DNA of 64,000 nt from Arthrobacter sp. PGP41. Its GTDB lineage: Bacteria > Actinomycetota > Actinomycetes > Actinomycetales > Micrococcaceae. Made by a program: the position numbers and the translations under genes. Position 1 is the first letter of the stretch. Every line of letters begins with the position of its first letter. The notes under the pieces were generated by a model. It had not been told where the DNA came from. It did no database searches and worked only from the letters and a program-made list of their open reading frames with translations. Where the stretch lies: the NCBI RefSeq assembly GCF_002953935.1, contig NZ_CP026514.1:1-64000 (forward strand), given 5' to 3'. Below are positions 56,701 to 64,000 of the stretch, piece by piece.

Positions 56701-57060
56701 CGGACGCACCCAGGGTCCGCCGGTAGCGCTCCAACCGGCAGATGTTGCAATCGCCAGCTCGAGGCCAAGCCTGTCCGCCGTGGCAGCGGCGCATCCTATG
56801 GCCGACTGCCATGCCGGGGAGCGGAATGTTGCCCGCTCCGGGGTGTACAGGGGGATCCCCATCGATCCGGTGAACGCTTGGACGCCGCCTGCCCCGGATG
56901 CGGCGAGCCATTCCAGGTCTTTCTCAATGCCTGCTTGATCAACGTTGCCGTCCATCCAATGCCACCACGCCCGTGGCCTGGCCGACATGGGCGGATCTAC
57001 AAAACCCGCAAACAGGTCGGTACCTGTCGGAGAAGGGGCGGGTGCGGCGTCATCGAACAC
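53716..57060 (-). CDS. Glycoside hydrolase family 106 alpha-L-rhamnosidase
   Basis: It removes terminal L-rhamnose from glycosides or polysaccharides. The protein has 1114 residues and opens with the GH106 segment FVDPPMSARPRAWWHWMDGN followed by GIEKDLEWLAASGAGGVQAF. The catalytic barrel region includes LLSDSIESGLQNWTGAMRREF and YYAEALEDHRPQLGDD. A C-terminal beta-sandwich like those of GH2 enzymes follows (LDGPWEVTFDGEGQSP, YRHTFTAEP, NGRDVRTLWTYPFRVDV). No signal peptide is seen. The start is GTG 57060 after AAGGA. It is divergent from the sugar ABC importer. Confidence 0.9.
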   Translation of the reverse strand: MFDDAAPAPSPTGTDLFAGFVDPPMSARPRAWWHWMDGNVDQAGIEKDLEWLAASGAGGVQAFTGSMGIPLYTPERATFRSPAWQSAIGCAAATADRLGLELAIATSAGWSATGGPWVRPAAGMKKLVWSAAEVTAGQAAPVTIAPPPSLSGPYQDVPFAAVRKDPIGVPDHYDDVAVLAFPRRNSHLPLAPARTTASGSMTRERALESLADGRFWPALEVVPVEHAGHGAAGWVMAEFDEPTPVASVRAGLPAQRGFGVPPAPLARLEASNDGIKFSPVADLPASPSPVRSASFPTVTAKLFRLVLESGASPTIPVAPGLKPLAFATPCGAASTFRVSALQLFEGARISRAEEKAGYAPVPDYYALDGGPSPTSDAITPEDVIDVTSHLLADGTLDWKPEKGEWTILRFGYSLTGHLNAPAPVDATGLEVDKLDAGLVTEYFEHYLGFFEDALGSESVGTKGVSALLSDSIESGLQNWTGAMRREFRERRGYDLLPWLPAVTGILVGTAQQSDAVLWDLRRTISELLAENHYGTIARIARERGMAYYAEALEDHRPQLGDDLEMRSHADVPMGAMWCFEPESGPQPTYVADLRGAASVAHVYGKAATGAESMSAFGKPFTYTPRKLKPIVDMEFVLGVNLINIHTSPHQPDAVPKPGITLSPYLGQSFSRNETWAHAARPWLDYMARCSHLLQQGTYAADVAYFYGEEAPVTGVFGDVPPEVPEGHGFDFINLDGLLNHVTVTPDGGLLTTGGTRYRLLYLGGTSHRMTLTAVRRITELLDAGATVAGWRPESTPSRGDDADVWTAAVEKLWAGRAGLVDLAGVPASDGVATALATLGVDPDWTMLASEDSNLPVIHRHLDGADLYFVSNQRERREKVRATFRDGAAAAELWDPVEVSRSAVELQVDTGRTAVDLQLEPFGSVFILLRHAGTGNAGGTAPLGSGLHRPAGLEVPLDGPWEVTFDGEGQSPSGFTLTAPAPWSGRGSNDHAPDVKYFSGTATYRHTFTAEPALREGDKSVVLDLGDVRDLAEVRLNGRDVRTLWTYPFRVDVTDSISTGANVLEIAVTNSWWNRLAGDAAEGDLSRPGAAIFEATAEVRPAGLYGPVRLVAVGG

Positions 57061-57148
57061 GGGGTCGTCCTTAGGTCAGGGAGGTGGCAGGAGCCGACAA
57101 AACTAAGTTCACTTTAGGAGGTGCTGCGAAGCCTGTGGGGAAAGCAAC

Positions 57149-57190
57149 CATGCAGAGAGAAGATGGTGAGCATAGACGATAACTATTTCC
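57149..57190 (+). promoter_or_regulatory. 42-bp element, copy B, upstream of the sugar ABC importer
   Basis: This block matches 49833-49874 at 35 of 42 positions, with CATGCAG, GATGGTGAGCATAGA and CTATTTCC conserved. The inverted repeat is shorter here (ATAG at 57173 with CTAT at 57184). It lies 131 bases before the binding-protein start, in the divergent spacer with the GH106 gene. An imperfect repeat CTAAGTTCACTTTAG lies nearer the GH106 gene. Confidence 0.65.
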
Positions 57191-57321
57191 ATGGCCGCCA
57201 TGACCTCACCTACCGTGAATGACAGGAGCCAGCTTGTGATCCAGGGAACACATCCCGACACGAGGCTCGAATCCACTGATCGCTATGGCGACAGGACAAC
57301 GACGTCATGAAAGGCCACACC

Positions 57322-58632
57322 ATGAACAAAGCAACAAGCCAGCGCCGGAGGTTCCTCTCCGCCGCGGCGCTGGCGTCCGTAACAGCACTGGCGTTGAGCG
57401 CCTGCGGCGGCGGCGAGTCAGCCAGCGAACCAATTGTCGAGGAAACCGGTCCGGTGGAAATCACCCTGGCAACTCCTGCCTATACCGGTGGAAATAACCC
57501 TTACCTGGCCTTGATCGATGCCTTCAAGGCAGAGAACCCCAATGTCACGGTCAAGCTCGTGGAGTCACCGGCAGACCAGCACGGCCAGACCATGCGCACC
57601 CAGCTTCAAGCCGGCAACGCCCCTGACCTGTTCTACGTCACGGCAGGGCGTGGCAACAACCAGTCGTTCGCCTCACTCGCGGAAGCCGGCTACATCCACG
57701 AGCTGACAGACCAGAAGTGGGCGGCGGACGCCATTCCGGAATCGGCAAAGAACCTCTACTACGACGACGACAAGCTCTTCGCCGTCCCGGCAGACCTTGG
57801 ACCCCTTACCCAGCTGCAGAACACCGGGGTGATGAAGGAACTCGGCCTTGAGCAGGCAACCACACTGGACGAAGTTGTGGAGCAGTGCAAGACCGCGCGT
57901 GCGGCCGGGAAGTCCTTGTTCGCCGTAGCGGGGACCTCAGGCCCCAATCTTGGTGTCCATGCCATGGAGATCGCTGCCGGCATCGTCTACGCAAAGGACC
58001 CCCAGTGGGACGCCAAACGCGAGAAGAAGGAATCAACTTTCGCCGACTCCGATTGGAAGAAAGTGCTCGAGCAGATTGTCGAATTCAAGGACGCCGGCTG
58101 CTACCAGGATGGAGCGGCAGGAGCCGGCTTTGACCAGCTGTTCCCGTCCGTCGCACAGGGCAAGGTGGCTGCCGTGTTCGCGCCAGCCGGTGCCGTGGCC
58201 GCCCTCCGCGCCCAGGTCAAAGACGGTTCTTTCGACGTCAGTGTAATCCCAGGTGAAAAGTCCGAAGACAGCCGGCTGATTGCCAGCCCCGGCAACGCCC
58301 TGGCCATCAATGAAGCAGGGAAACACAAGGGAACCACCTTGAAGTTCCTCGAATTCCTGGCACAGCCCGCCAACCAGGACGCACTGGCCAAGGCCAACGG
58401 CAACGTGTCGATCACTGCAGCTGTCACCGGCACTGTCCCGTCGCAGTTCCCCACCCTTGAACCGTACTTTTCCGAGCCTGACAAGAAGATTGTCACTCAG
58501 CCCAACTACCTGTGGCCGAACAGCGGCGTCTATGACTCGCTGGGCACTGGCGTCCAGGGACTCCTCACAGGCCAGGCCACTCCGGACCAGGTCCTGAAGA
58601 CGATGGATGAGCAGTACGACCGCGGCGCCTAG
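57322..58632 (+). CDS. Sugar ABC transporter substrate-binding lipoprotein (family 1)
   Basis: The protein has 436 residues. A twin-basic signal region (QRRRFL) and hydrophobic core lead to the lipobox LSAC, so it is lipid-anchored outside the membrane. The mature part is a family 1 extracellular solute-binding protein (FKAENPNVTVKLVESPA, QAGNAPDLFYV). ATG 57322 is preferred over ATG 57307 because AAAGG lies at a good distance. It is followed by two permease genes; no ATPase gene is present, so a shared MsmK-type ATPase is probably used. Confidence 0.94.
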   Translation: MNKATSQRRRFLSAAALASVTALALSACGGGESASEPIVEETGPVEITLATPAYTGGNNPYLALIDAFKAENPNVTVKLVESPADQHGQTMRTQLQAGNAPDLFYVTAGRGNNQSFASLAEAGYIHELTDQKWAADAIPESAKNLYYDDDKLFAVPADLGPLTQLQNTGVMKELGLEQATTLDEVVEQCKTARAAGKSLFAVAGTSGPNLGVHAMEIAAGIVYAKDPQWDAKREKKESTFADSDWKKVLEQIVEFKDAGCYQDGAAGAGFDQLFPSVAQGKVAAVFAPAGAVAALRAQVKDGSFDVSVIPGEKSEDSRLIASPGNALAINEAGKHKGTTLKFLEFLAQPANQDALAKANGNVSITAAVTGTVPSQFPTLEPYFSEPDKKIVTQPNYLWPNSGVYDSLGTGVQGLLTGQATPDQVLKTMDEQYDRGA

Positions 58633-58668
58633 CCAACGGCGACGCAACCTGATTGGAAAAACATCCCC

Positions 58669-59628
58669 ATGACCGCACAACTTGAGCAGAATACGGAGGG
58701 CGCCCGGGTCACCGGGCGCCAGCCCCGCTCCACCAAACCGAACGGCAACAAGGATCTTCAGCGTTCGGAGCGCCGCTTCGCTACGTGGTGGTGGTTCACG
58801 CCCGCACTCCTGGCCCTGGTGCTCATCCACTACGCCCCGAGCGCCATCGGTGCTTTCTTCGCCTTCACTAACTGGAAAGGCATTGGAAAGTGGCAGTTTG
58901 TCGGCTGGGATAACTTCGCTGCGATAGCCGAGGGCGGCCCTACAACGACGGCCCTTATTAATACCTTCATCATCGGTATCTCGTTCGTGATTCTGACCAA
59001 CGTGCTGGGTTTGATGCTGGCGCTGGGGCTGAACCGGACAGTCAAGTCCCGCAACGTCATCCGCACGCTGATTTTCGCGCCGGTGGTCTTGAGTTCGCTG
59101 GCGACGTCCTATATCTGGAAGTTCATCTTCGAACAGGACGGACCGCTCAACGAGTTCTTGGCTTCGGTTGGCCTTGAGTCGATGCAGCGGACCTGGCTGG
59201 GGGATCCGGCCACTGTCCTTCCCGCCATCATCATCGTCATGGTGTGGCAGAGCGTCGGCCTGGTGATGGTCATGTATTTGGCCGGTCTGGCTACCGTTTC
59301 TCCCGAACTGGAGGAAGCTGCGGCGCTGGACGGCGCTACATGGTGGCAGCGCTTTAACTACGTGATCCTGCCGGCCATCATGCCGTCGGTGGTTATTGCG
59401 ATGACGCTCATGCTTATAAATGGCCTTCGGGTCTTCGACCAGATCCAGGCTTTGACCGGCGGCGGCCCTTACGGTGCCTCCGAGACCCTCGCCGTCACCA
59501 TCTATAAGGAGACGTTCGTTATGGGCCGCTTCGGCTTTGGCGCCGCCCTGGCCCTGGTCATGTCCGTGATCATCATCATCCTTACGGTGGCCCAGCGCCT
59601 CCTCCTTCGCACGAACTCCAAAGGTTAG
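58669..59628 (+). CDS. Sugar ABC transporter permease (MalF-like)
   Basis: The protein has 319 residues with six membrane helices after a basic N-terminal tail of about 40 residues. The EAA loop that contacts the ATPase reads EAAALDGATWWQRFNYVILP. It lies 36 bases after the binding-protein gene and 6 bases before the second permease gene. Confidence 0.94.
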   Translation: MTAQLEQNTEGARVTGRQPRSTKPNGNKDLQRSERRFATWWWFTPALLALVLIHYAPSAIGAFFAFTNWKGIGKWQFVGWDNFAAIAEGGPTTTALINTFIIGISFVILTNVLGLMLALGLNRTVKSRNVIRTLIFAPVVLSSLATSYIWKFIFEQDGPLNEFLASVGLESMQRTWLGDPATVLPAIIIVMVWQSVGLVMVMYLAGLATVSPELEEAAALDGATWWQRFNYVILPAIMPSVVIAMTLMLINGLRVFDQIQALTGGGPYGASETLAVTIYKETFVMGRFGFGAALALVMSVIIIILTVAQRLLLRTNSKG

Positions 59629-59634
59629 CCAGCC

Positions 59635-60471
59635 ATGTTCCGTTATACGAAAAAGACCCTCCTCCGCGAGGCACTGCTGATCCTGGTTGCCCTGATTTTC
59701 CTGCTGCCGTTCTATTTCCTGATCAATCTCGCCTTCAAGAACGGCAACGACGCCCTCACCACATCGGCGATGCAGCTCGTCACCAACCCCACGTTTGAAG
59801 CCTTCGGGCAGGCCATTCGCGGCGGCCGCCAGGCCACACTGATGGACGGCATGCTCAACAGCATCATCATCACAGCGGGAAGCGTACTCATCCTGGTGGC
59901 AATTGGCTCGATCTCGGCGTACACACTGAGCCGCCGGACGGGAAAGCTGAGCAAGGTGGCCATGGGGCTGATCCTGGTGACCATGGTCCTTCCGGCGCAG
60001 GCGGCAATCATCCCAATCTATGTGGGAATGCGTAATGTCGGCCTCGTGGGCACACACACCGGCACGATCATCATGTACGCAGGTGCTTTGCTTCCCATTT
60101 CGATCTTCCTCTACATGGGTTTCACCAACGGGATCGCCAAAGACTATGAGGAAGCAGCCCAGATCGATGGGGCCTCGCGCTTCACGGTATTCCGGAAAAT
60201 CATCTTTCCGCTCCTGTCCCCGGCGACCGGCACCGTGGCCATCTTTACCGGCCTTATCGTGTGGAATGACTTCTTCACAGGCCTGATCTTCCTCAACGGC
60301 TCCGATGCGGTCACGCTGCCGGTGGTGATCTACAACTTTGTGGGTGAGAGCGTGTCCCAGTGGAACGTCATCTTCGCTGCCATCATCATCTCGATGATCC
60401 CCATCCTTGCCTTCTTCCTCTTCGCACAGAAGCAGTTCATCCAAGGATTCACCGGCGGCGTGAAATCATGA
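59635..60471 (+). CDS. Sugar ABC transporter permease (MalG-like)
   Basis: The protein has 278 residues with six membrane helices. The EAA loop is EEAAQIDGASRFTVFRKIIF, and it ends with KQFIQGFTGGVKS, the common end of this family. It overlaps the GH43 gene by four bases (ATGA). Import and hydrolysis of the sugar are therefore coupled in one operon. Confidence 0.95.
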   Translation: MFRYTKKTLLREALLILVALIFLLPFYFLINLAFKNGNDALTTSAMQLVTNPTFEAFGQAIRGGRQATLMDGMLNSIIITAGSVLILVAIGSISAYTLSRRTGKLSKVAMGLILVTMVLPAQAAIIPIYVGMRNVGLVGTHTGTIIMYAGALLPISIFLYMGFTNGIAKDYEEAAQIDGASRFTVFRKIIFPLLSPATGTVAIFTGLIVWNDFFTGLIFLNGSDAVTLPVVIYNFVGESVSQWNVIFAAIIISMIPILAFFLFAQKQFIQGFTGGVKS

Positions 60472-62024
60472 CCGCGATTGAAACGACCCGGCTGCATCCC
60501 GGGCAATGGGGCAACGGCCATGAGGGGCAACGGAAGGCGGACCGCGGAAACGGAACCTACCTCAACCCCATTTTCGCAGGCGACCACCCCGACCCCACTG
60601 TCCTCAAGGACGGTGACGACTTCTACATGACCTACTCATCGTTTGACGCCTCACCAGGCCTGATGCTGTGGCGTTCCAAAGACCTCGTCAACTGGGAGCC
60701 GATTGGCCCCGCACTGCCCGATCCCATCGCGATTGTTTTTGCCCCCGACCTCGTCAAACACGGGGACAGGTACTTCATTTACATTCCCTTCATTCCGGCG
60801 GGGTGGGCGCCCGAGTTCGGAAACCAAAGCAGAATTTTCGTCATCTACGCCGACGATATCTCTGGCCCTTGGAGCAAGCCCGTAGACCTTGGGATTACTG
60901 GTGCAATCGACCCCGGACATGTAGTCGGAGAGGACGGCAAGCGCTACCTCTTCACCAACGGCATCAGGAGAATCCGGCTAACCGATGACGGCCTGGCCAC
61001 CGACGGTCCCCTGGAACGGGTTTACTCAGGATGGAAATACCCGGAGGACTGGGTCACTGAGGCCTACGCCCTCGAAGGGCCCAAATTATTTAGACACGGT
61101 GAATACTTTTACTTGATCAGTGCGGTAGGAGGGACAGCAGGTCCTCCCACCGGCCACATGGTCACGGTAGCCCGCTCAAAATCCATCCACGGACCGTGGG
61201 AGGACGCGCCGACAAACCCCATCGTAAGAACCCAAAACGCCCAGGAAAGCTGGTGGTCCCGCGGGCATGCCACCCTGGTGGAGGGCCCGGCTGCGGACTG
61301 GTGGATGATGTACCACGGCTACGAAAACGGGTACCGGACGCTCGGACGGCAGGTCCTGCTGGAACCCGTGGAATGGACAAGTACCGGCTGGCCGCGCGCG
61401 CTCGGTGGCGACCTCTCGAAACCTTTACTCAAGCCACTTGACCTCCCGGGGCAGGAACATGGAATCCGCCGCTCGGACGACTTTTCTGGATCCCGGCTGG
61501 ATGCCCGCTGGTCCTTCTACAGCCCCGGCGCCGGTGAAGCGGATCGGATACGGCTGGATAAGGAAACACTCATCCTTCAGGGCAAAGGCTCCAGCCCCGC
61601 AGATTCGTCCCCTCTCACAGCACTGGCGGGAGACCACGCATACGAAGTATCTGTCAGGATGACCGCTTCCGCAGAGGACACGCAAGGCGGCCTGCTTCTG
61701 TTCTTCAACCGGCGTCTCTACCTGGGTGTGGGCTACGACGGCGTAGCAATGACCACCTACACCGGTGGTATTACCAGCCACTGGAAAGAACCTGCTCCTC
61801 CTGCTAAGTCCATTCACCTGCGCATCGTAAATGACCGCCACATCGTCACGTTCTTCTACAGCGTGGACGGTGAGAATTGGACTCGGCATGGAATGCGGAT
61901 TGAGGCCTCGGGCTACAACGCGAATACGGCCGCCGACCTCCTGAGCCTCCGCCCGGCATTATTCGCAACCGGCACCGGTCACGTGCATTTTGAAAACTTC
62001 CAATACCGCGTTCTGGGCGACTGA
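60468..62024 (+). CDS. Glycoside hydrolase family 43 (beta-xylosidase/alpha-L-arabinofuranosidase)
   Basis: The protein has 518 residues. The five-bladed propeller domain (about 32-335) carries the GH43 triad: Asp42 in HPDPTV, Asp148 in GAIDPGHV and Glu203 in ALEGPKLF. A C-terminal beta-sandwich (about 345-518, DDFSGSRLDARWSFYS) of the xylosidase-associated type follows. No signal peptide is seen, in keeping with action on imported xylo- or arabino-oligosaccharides. ATG 60468 overlaps the permease stop. Confidence 0.93.
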   Translation: MTAIETTRLHPGQWGNGHEGQRKADRGNGTYLNPIFAGDHPDPTVLKDGDDFYMTYSSFDASPGLMLWRSKDLVNWEPIGPALPDPIAIVFAPDLVKHGDRYFIYIPFIPAGWAPEFGNQSRIFVIYADDISGPWSKPVDLGITGAIDPGHVVGEDGKRYLFTNGIRRIRLTDDGLATDGPLERVYSGWKYPEDWVTEAYALEGPKLFRHGEYFYLISAVGGTAGPPTGHMVTVARSKSIHGPWEDAPTNPIVRTQNAQESWWSRGHATLVEGPAADWWMMYHGYENGYRTLGRQVLLEPVEWTSTGWPRALGGDLSKPLLKPLDLPGQEHGIRRSDDFSGSRLDARWSFYSPGAGEADRIRLDKETLILQGKGSSPADSSPLTALAGDHAYEVSVRMTASAEDTQGGLLLFFNRRLYLGVGYDGVAMTTYTGGITSHWKEPAPPAKSIHLRIVNDRHIVTFFYSVDGENWTRHGMRIEASGYNANTAADLLSLRPALFATGTGHVHFENFQYRVLGD

Positions 62025-62069
62025 TCGTTTTCAAGCCCAAGCAGTCCTTCCAGTTTCCGAAAGTTGAAC

Positions 62070-63708
62070 ATGAACACCGCGCCACGACTTGAGCACCACG
62101 ACGCCCACACGCGACTGATCGTTGACGGAAAACCATTCCTCTGTATGGGCGGGGAGCTACACAACTCCAGTTCCTCCGATCGCCAATACATGGCCGAAGT
62201 GTGGGAAAAGATTTCCGGATCAGGGGCAAATACTGTGATTGCCACAGTGGCCTGGGACCAGGTGGAGCCTCAGGAAGGGACCTTCGACTTCTCCGTTGTC
62301 GATGGGATTCTCGAAGATGCCCGTGCAGCCGGCCTGAGACTGACCCTCATCTGGTTCGGGGCCTTCAAGAACGCGTCATCCACTTACGCACCCACCTGGG
62401 TTCGGGCCGACAGGACACGCTTCCCTCGCGCGGACCGCGGACCGGAGCCCATGGAAACACCCTTCTCATACAAGGGCTCTATGCCTCGACCGACACTTTC
62501 CGTGTTCTCCGACCAGCTCTTCAACGCCGATAGAACGGCCTACTGCCGATTCATGGCACATCTTGCCGAAGTCGACCAGCAGCACACAGTGATCATGGTC
62601 CAAGTCGAAAACGAGGTCGGGCTTCTCGGAGCTGGCAGGGACCGATCGGCAGCAGCCCAGGCAGCCTGGGAATCGCCGGTTCCGGTGCCACTTCGCAAGG
62701 CCCTGGCGAACAATGCCGACGTGTTCGATCCGACAGTGGCAACAGTCCTGCAACCAGTCATCGCTTCGGAGGCAAGTTGGGCTCACCATTTTGGTGACGG
62801 CAACCCCGTTGCTGACGAAAACTTTCATGGCTTGGGCCTTCGCGACCTACGTCGGTGGACTCGCTGCCGCTGGAAAGGAAATTCTGGAGCTTCCCGCTTT
62901 CGCCAATGCCTGGCTCGGGCCGCAACACGGGCAGGAACTTCCCGGAAACTACCCAAGCGGCGGGCCGACCGCGAAGATGATTCCGGTATGGCGGACGGCA
63001 GCGCCAGCCATCGATTTCCTCGCCCCGGATATTTACGTTCCGAACTCAGCCGAAGTCATGGCCCAGTACGCGTCGTCCGAAAATCCCTTGTTCATTCCCG
63101 AAGCCCGGTTCCGAGCCGGGGACGCCTTTCTTGCTGTCGGGCGCTTCGGTGCTCTGGGCTATCAGGTCTTTGGCCTTGAAGATGGCCGTCAGGTGAACCA
63201 GTACGGCCTAGCCTGTCGGGCAATCCTGGCACTTGCCGGCCAGATTGTTGACGCCCAGCGAGATGAACGGATCTTCGGATTCGCTTTGGAACAAGACGAA
63301 GATCTTGTCTCGACGACGCTCGGTGGCATCTCTATTACCGTCCGAAATTCAGCAAAGCTCTACAGGTCCATGCTCCTTGACGCCGGTGTAGTTTTGCCGC
63401 CGCCTGCAGAGCTCCCGGGTGAGACCGAGGGCGCGGCCCACGGGCACACTCCCGGGGATGGCCGTCCCTTCGGGCTCATCCTTGAAACGGGACCATTGGA
63501 GTTCCTTGTGGTGGGGCAGGGCGCGCTGTTCGATTTCTATAAAGAGGACTCAGAGCTCGAAGTTGATTCCGTGCGTGAGCTGCGGTTGACCCAGGACGGC
63601 TGGCGGGACGGCCGCCTCTTGAACGGCGACGAGCGGCTTCAGATTTTGAAGAATGACATGATCAGCGCTTCCAGGATCAAGCTGCTCGAGCTTTCCAAGT
63701 CCACTTAA
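62070..63708 (+). pseudogene. GH35-like beta-galactosidase with C-terminal DUF5597-type domain, frameshifted
   Basis: Two overlapping frames together make a protein of about 545 residues, the usual family length. Frame 1 (from ATG 62070) gives the barrel start GKPFLCMGGELHNSSSS and acid/base Glu182 in VQVENEVG. Frame 2 gives FMAWAFATYVGG, YPSGGPT, the nucleophile region NPLFIPEARF and the C-terminal domain. One extra T in TTT at 62823-62825 explains the switch: removing it restores ADEN-FMAW. The gene is inactive unless this is a sequencing error or programmed shift. It lies 45 bases after GH43. Confidence 0.85.
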
Positions 63709-63741
63709 GACGCGAGGGTGCATGTAGAAGGAGGGAAAGCT

Positions 63742-63834
63742 ATGCACCAAAGTGAAAGCGTTTCCGACGGCTACGGGGGCAACGACATAAGCGCCACGGG
63801 AACCCCGCCCCGGCTGCTGCCGGCGCTGGAATGA
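63742..63834 (+). CDS. Possible 30-residue leader peptide
   Basis: A strong AGGAGGG (63730-63736) sits 5 bases before ATG 63742. The 30-residue frame ends in TGA that overlaps the ATG of the next gene (ATGA). The sequence MHQSESVSDGYGGNDIS has no recognised family. It may be a coupling leader for the oxidoreductase gene or the remnant of a truncated gene. Confidence 0.4.
   Translation: MHQSESVSDGYGGNDISATGTPPRLLPALE
63753..63765 (+). promoter_or_regulatory. LacI/cre-like half-palindrome
   Basis: TGAAAGCGTTTCC resembles LacI-family and cre operators (central CG with A-rich left and T-rich right arms), with a mismatch at the right end. It lies inside the leader frame, downstream of its ribosome-binding site, so it would act as a roadblock rather than at a promoter. 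The evidence is weak. Confidence 0.3.
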
Positions 63835-64000
63835 GCACGGGCTTGAGACCTAACGCATCTAGCACGACACCCTCTCTGCCGTCCCCAAAGAAGCTGCGAT
63901 GGGGCATCGCCGGTACGGGAGGGATATCCCAGCAGATCACCGCCGACCTCACTCTCGTGGACAATGCGGACATCGTCGCCGTATCCAGCCGCCAGGCATC
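63831..64000 (+). CDS. Gfo/Idh/MocA-family oxidoreductase, N-terminal part
   Basis: The gene runs off the window; 56 residues are visible. After a Ser/Thr/Pro-rich start of about 22 residues it reads LRWGIAGTGGISQQITADL, the Rossmann motif of NAD(P)-dependent sugar oxidoreductases, and then ADIVAVSSRQA. It follows the glycosidase operon and is coupled to the upstream leader by ATGA. The substrate is unknown. Confidence 0.85.
   Translation, partial: MSTGLRPNASSTTPSLPSPKKLRWGIAGTGGISQQITADLTLVDNADIVAVSSRQA

Noticed and set aside
57105..57185. AGGAGGTG followed by a short frame upstream of the ABC operon
   Set aside because: The frame is only about 10-15 codons, the spacing to a start codon is poor, and it overlaps the repeated 42-bp element.
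58033..60444. 803-codon frame antisense to the ABC transporter genes
   Set aside because: Composition is His/Asp/Gln-rich and repetitive, typical of antisense frames in GC-rich DNA.
1..64000. CRISPR array, prophage, integrase or complete insertion sequence
   Set aside because: I saw no regularly spaced repeats, no transposase or integrase motifs and no phage structural genes anywhere in the window.

Overview
The window comes from a high-GC actinobacterium, most likely Arthrobacter, Pseudarthrobacter or a close relative in the Micrococcaceae. It opens at the chromosomal origin: dnaA-dnaN-gnd-recF-DUF721-gyrB-gyrA-DUF3566-tRNA-Ile-tRNA-Ala is the standard actinobacterial order. The following block of cyclophilin, rhomboid, crgA, sortase E, pabA/trpG and the pknB-pknA-pbpA-rodA-pstP-fhaB-fhaA operon matches the equivalent block in mycobacteria. 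The genus is inferred from gene order and protein character, not from a database search.

Region 1 (1-12.3 kb) holds replication initiation and topoisomerase genes. The dnaA-dnaN spacer looks like oriC. A perfect 29-bp-arm palindrome separates dnaN from gnd.

Region 2 (12.3-30.7 kb) holds a DMT exporter, a family 2 glycosyltransferase, a helix-rich membrane-anchored protein, cyclophilin, a rhomboid protease with an N-terminal zinc-binding segment, an AhpD-like protein, Tag, CrgA, a class E sortase and the Ser/Thr-kinase/cell-wall operon. The spacers around the AhpD-like gene (16.9-18.05 kb) carry seven exact DnaA boxes and several near matches. This is denser than the dnaA-dnaN spacer.

Region 3 (30.7-41.2 kb) is accessory catabolism. 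A GntR regulator and an L-talarate/galactarate dehydratase share an operator-bearing promoter. After a gene-poor kilobase comes a six-gene aromatic operon: extradiol dioxygenase, two FAH-family hydrolases, a cyclase-family protein, an ACMSD-like amidohydrolase and PobA. It could carry 4-hydroxybenzoate through protocatechuate and meta-cleavage.

Region 4 (40.8-64 kb) is a plant-glycoside island. It has a flavin reductase fused to an IclR-type effector domain; a LysR - luciferase-like monooxygenase - GH3 - TetR - unknown run; an MFS exporter; a second GH3; a decayed MFS copy; a PhzB-like protein with TetR; a GH106 rhamnosidase; and a sugar ABC importer followed by GH43 and a frameshifted GH35-like beta-galactosidase. 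The window ends in a Gfo/Idh/MocA oxidoreductase. None of the glycosidases has an evident signal peptide, so imported glycosides are probably trimmed in the cytoplasm. A 42-bp element repeated upstream of the second GH3 and of the ABC importer suggests they are co-regulated.
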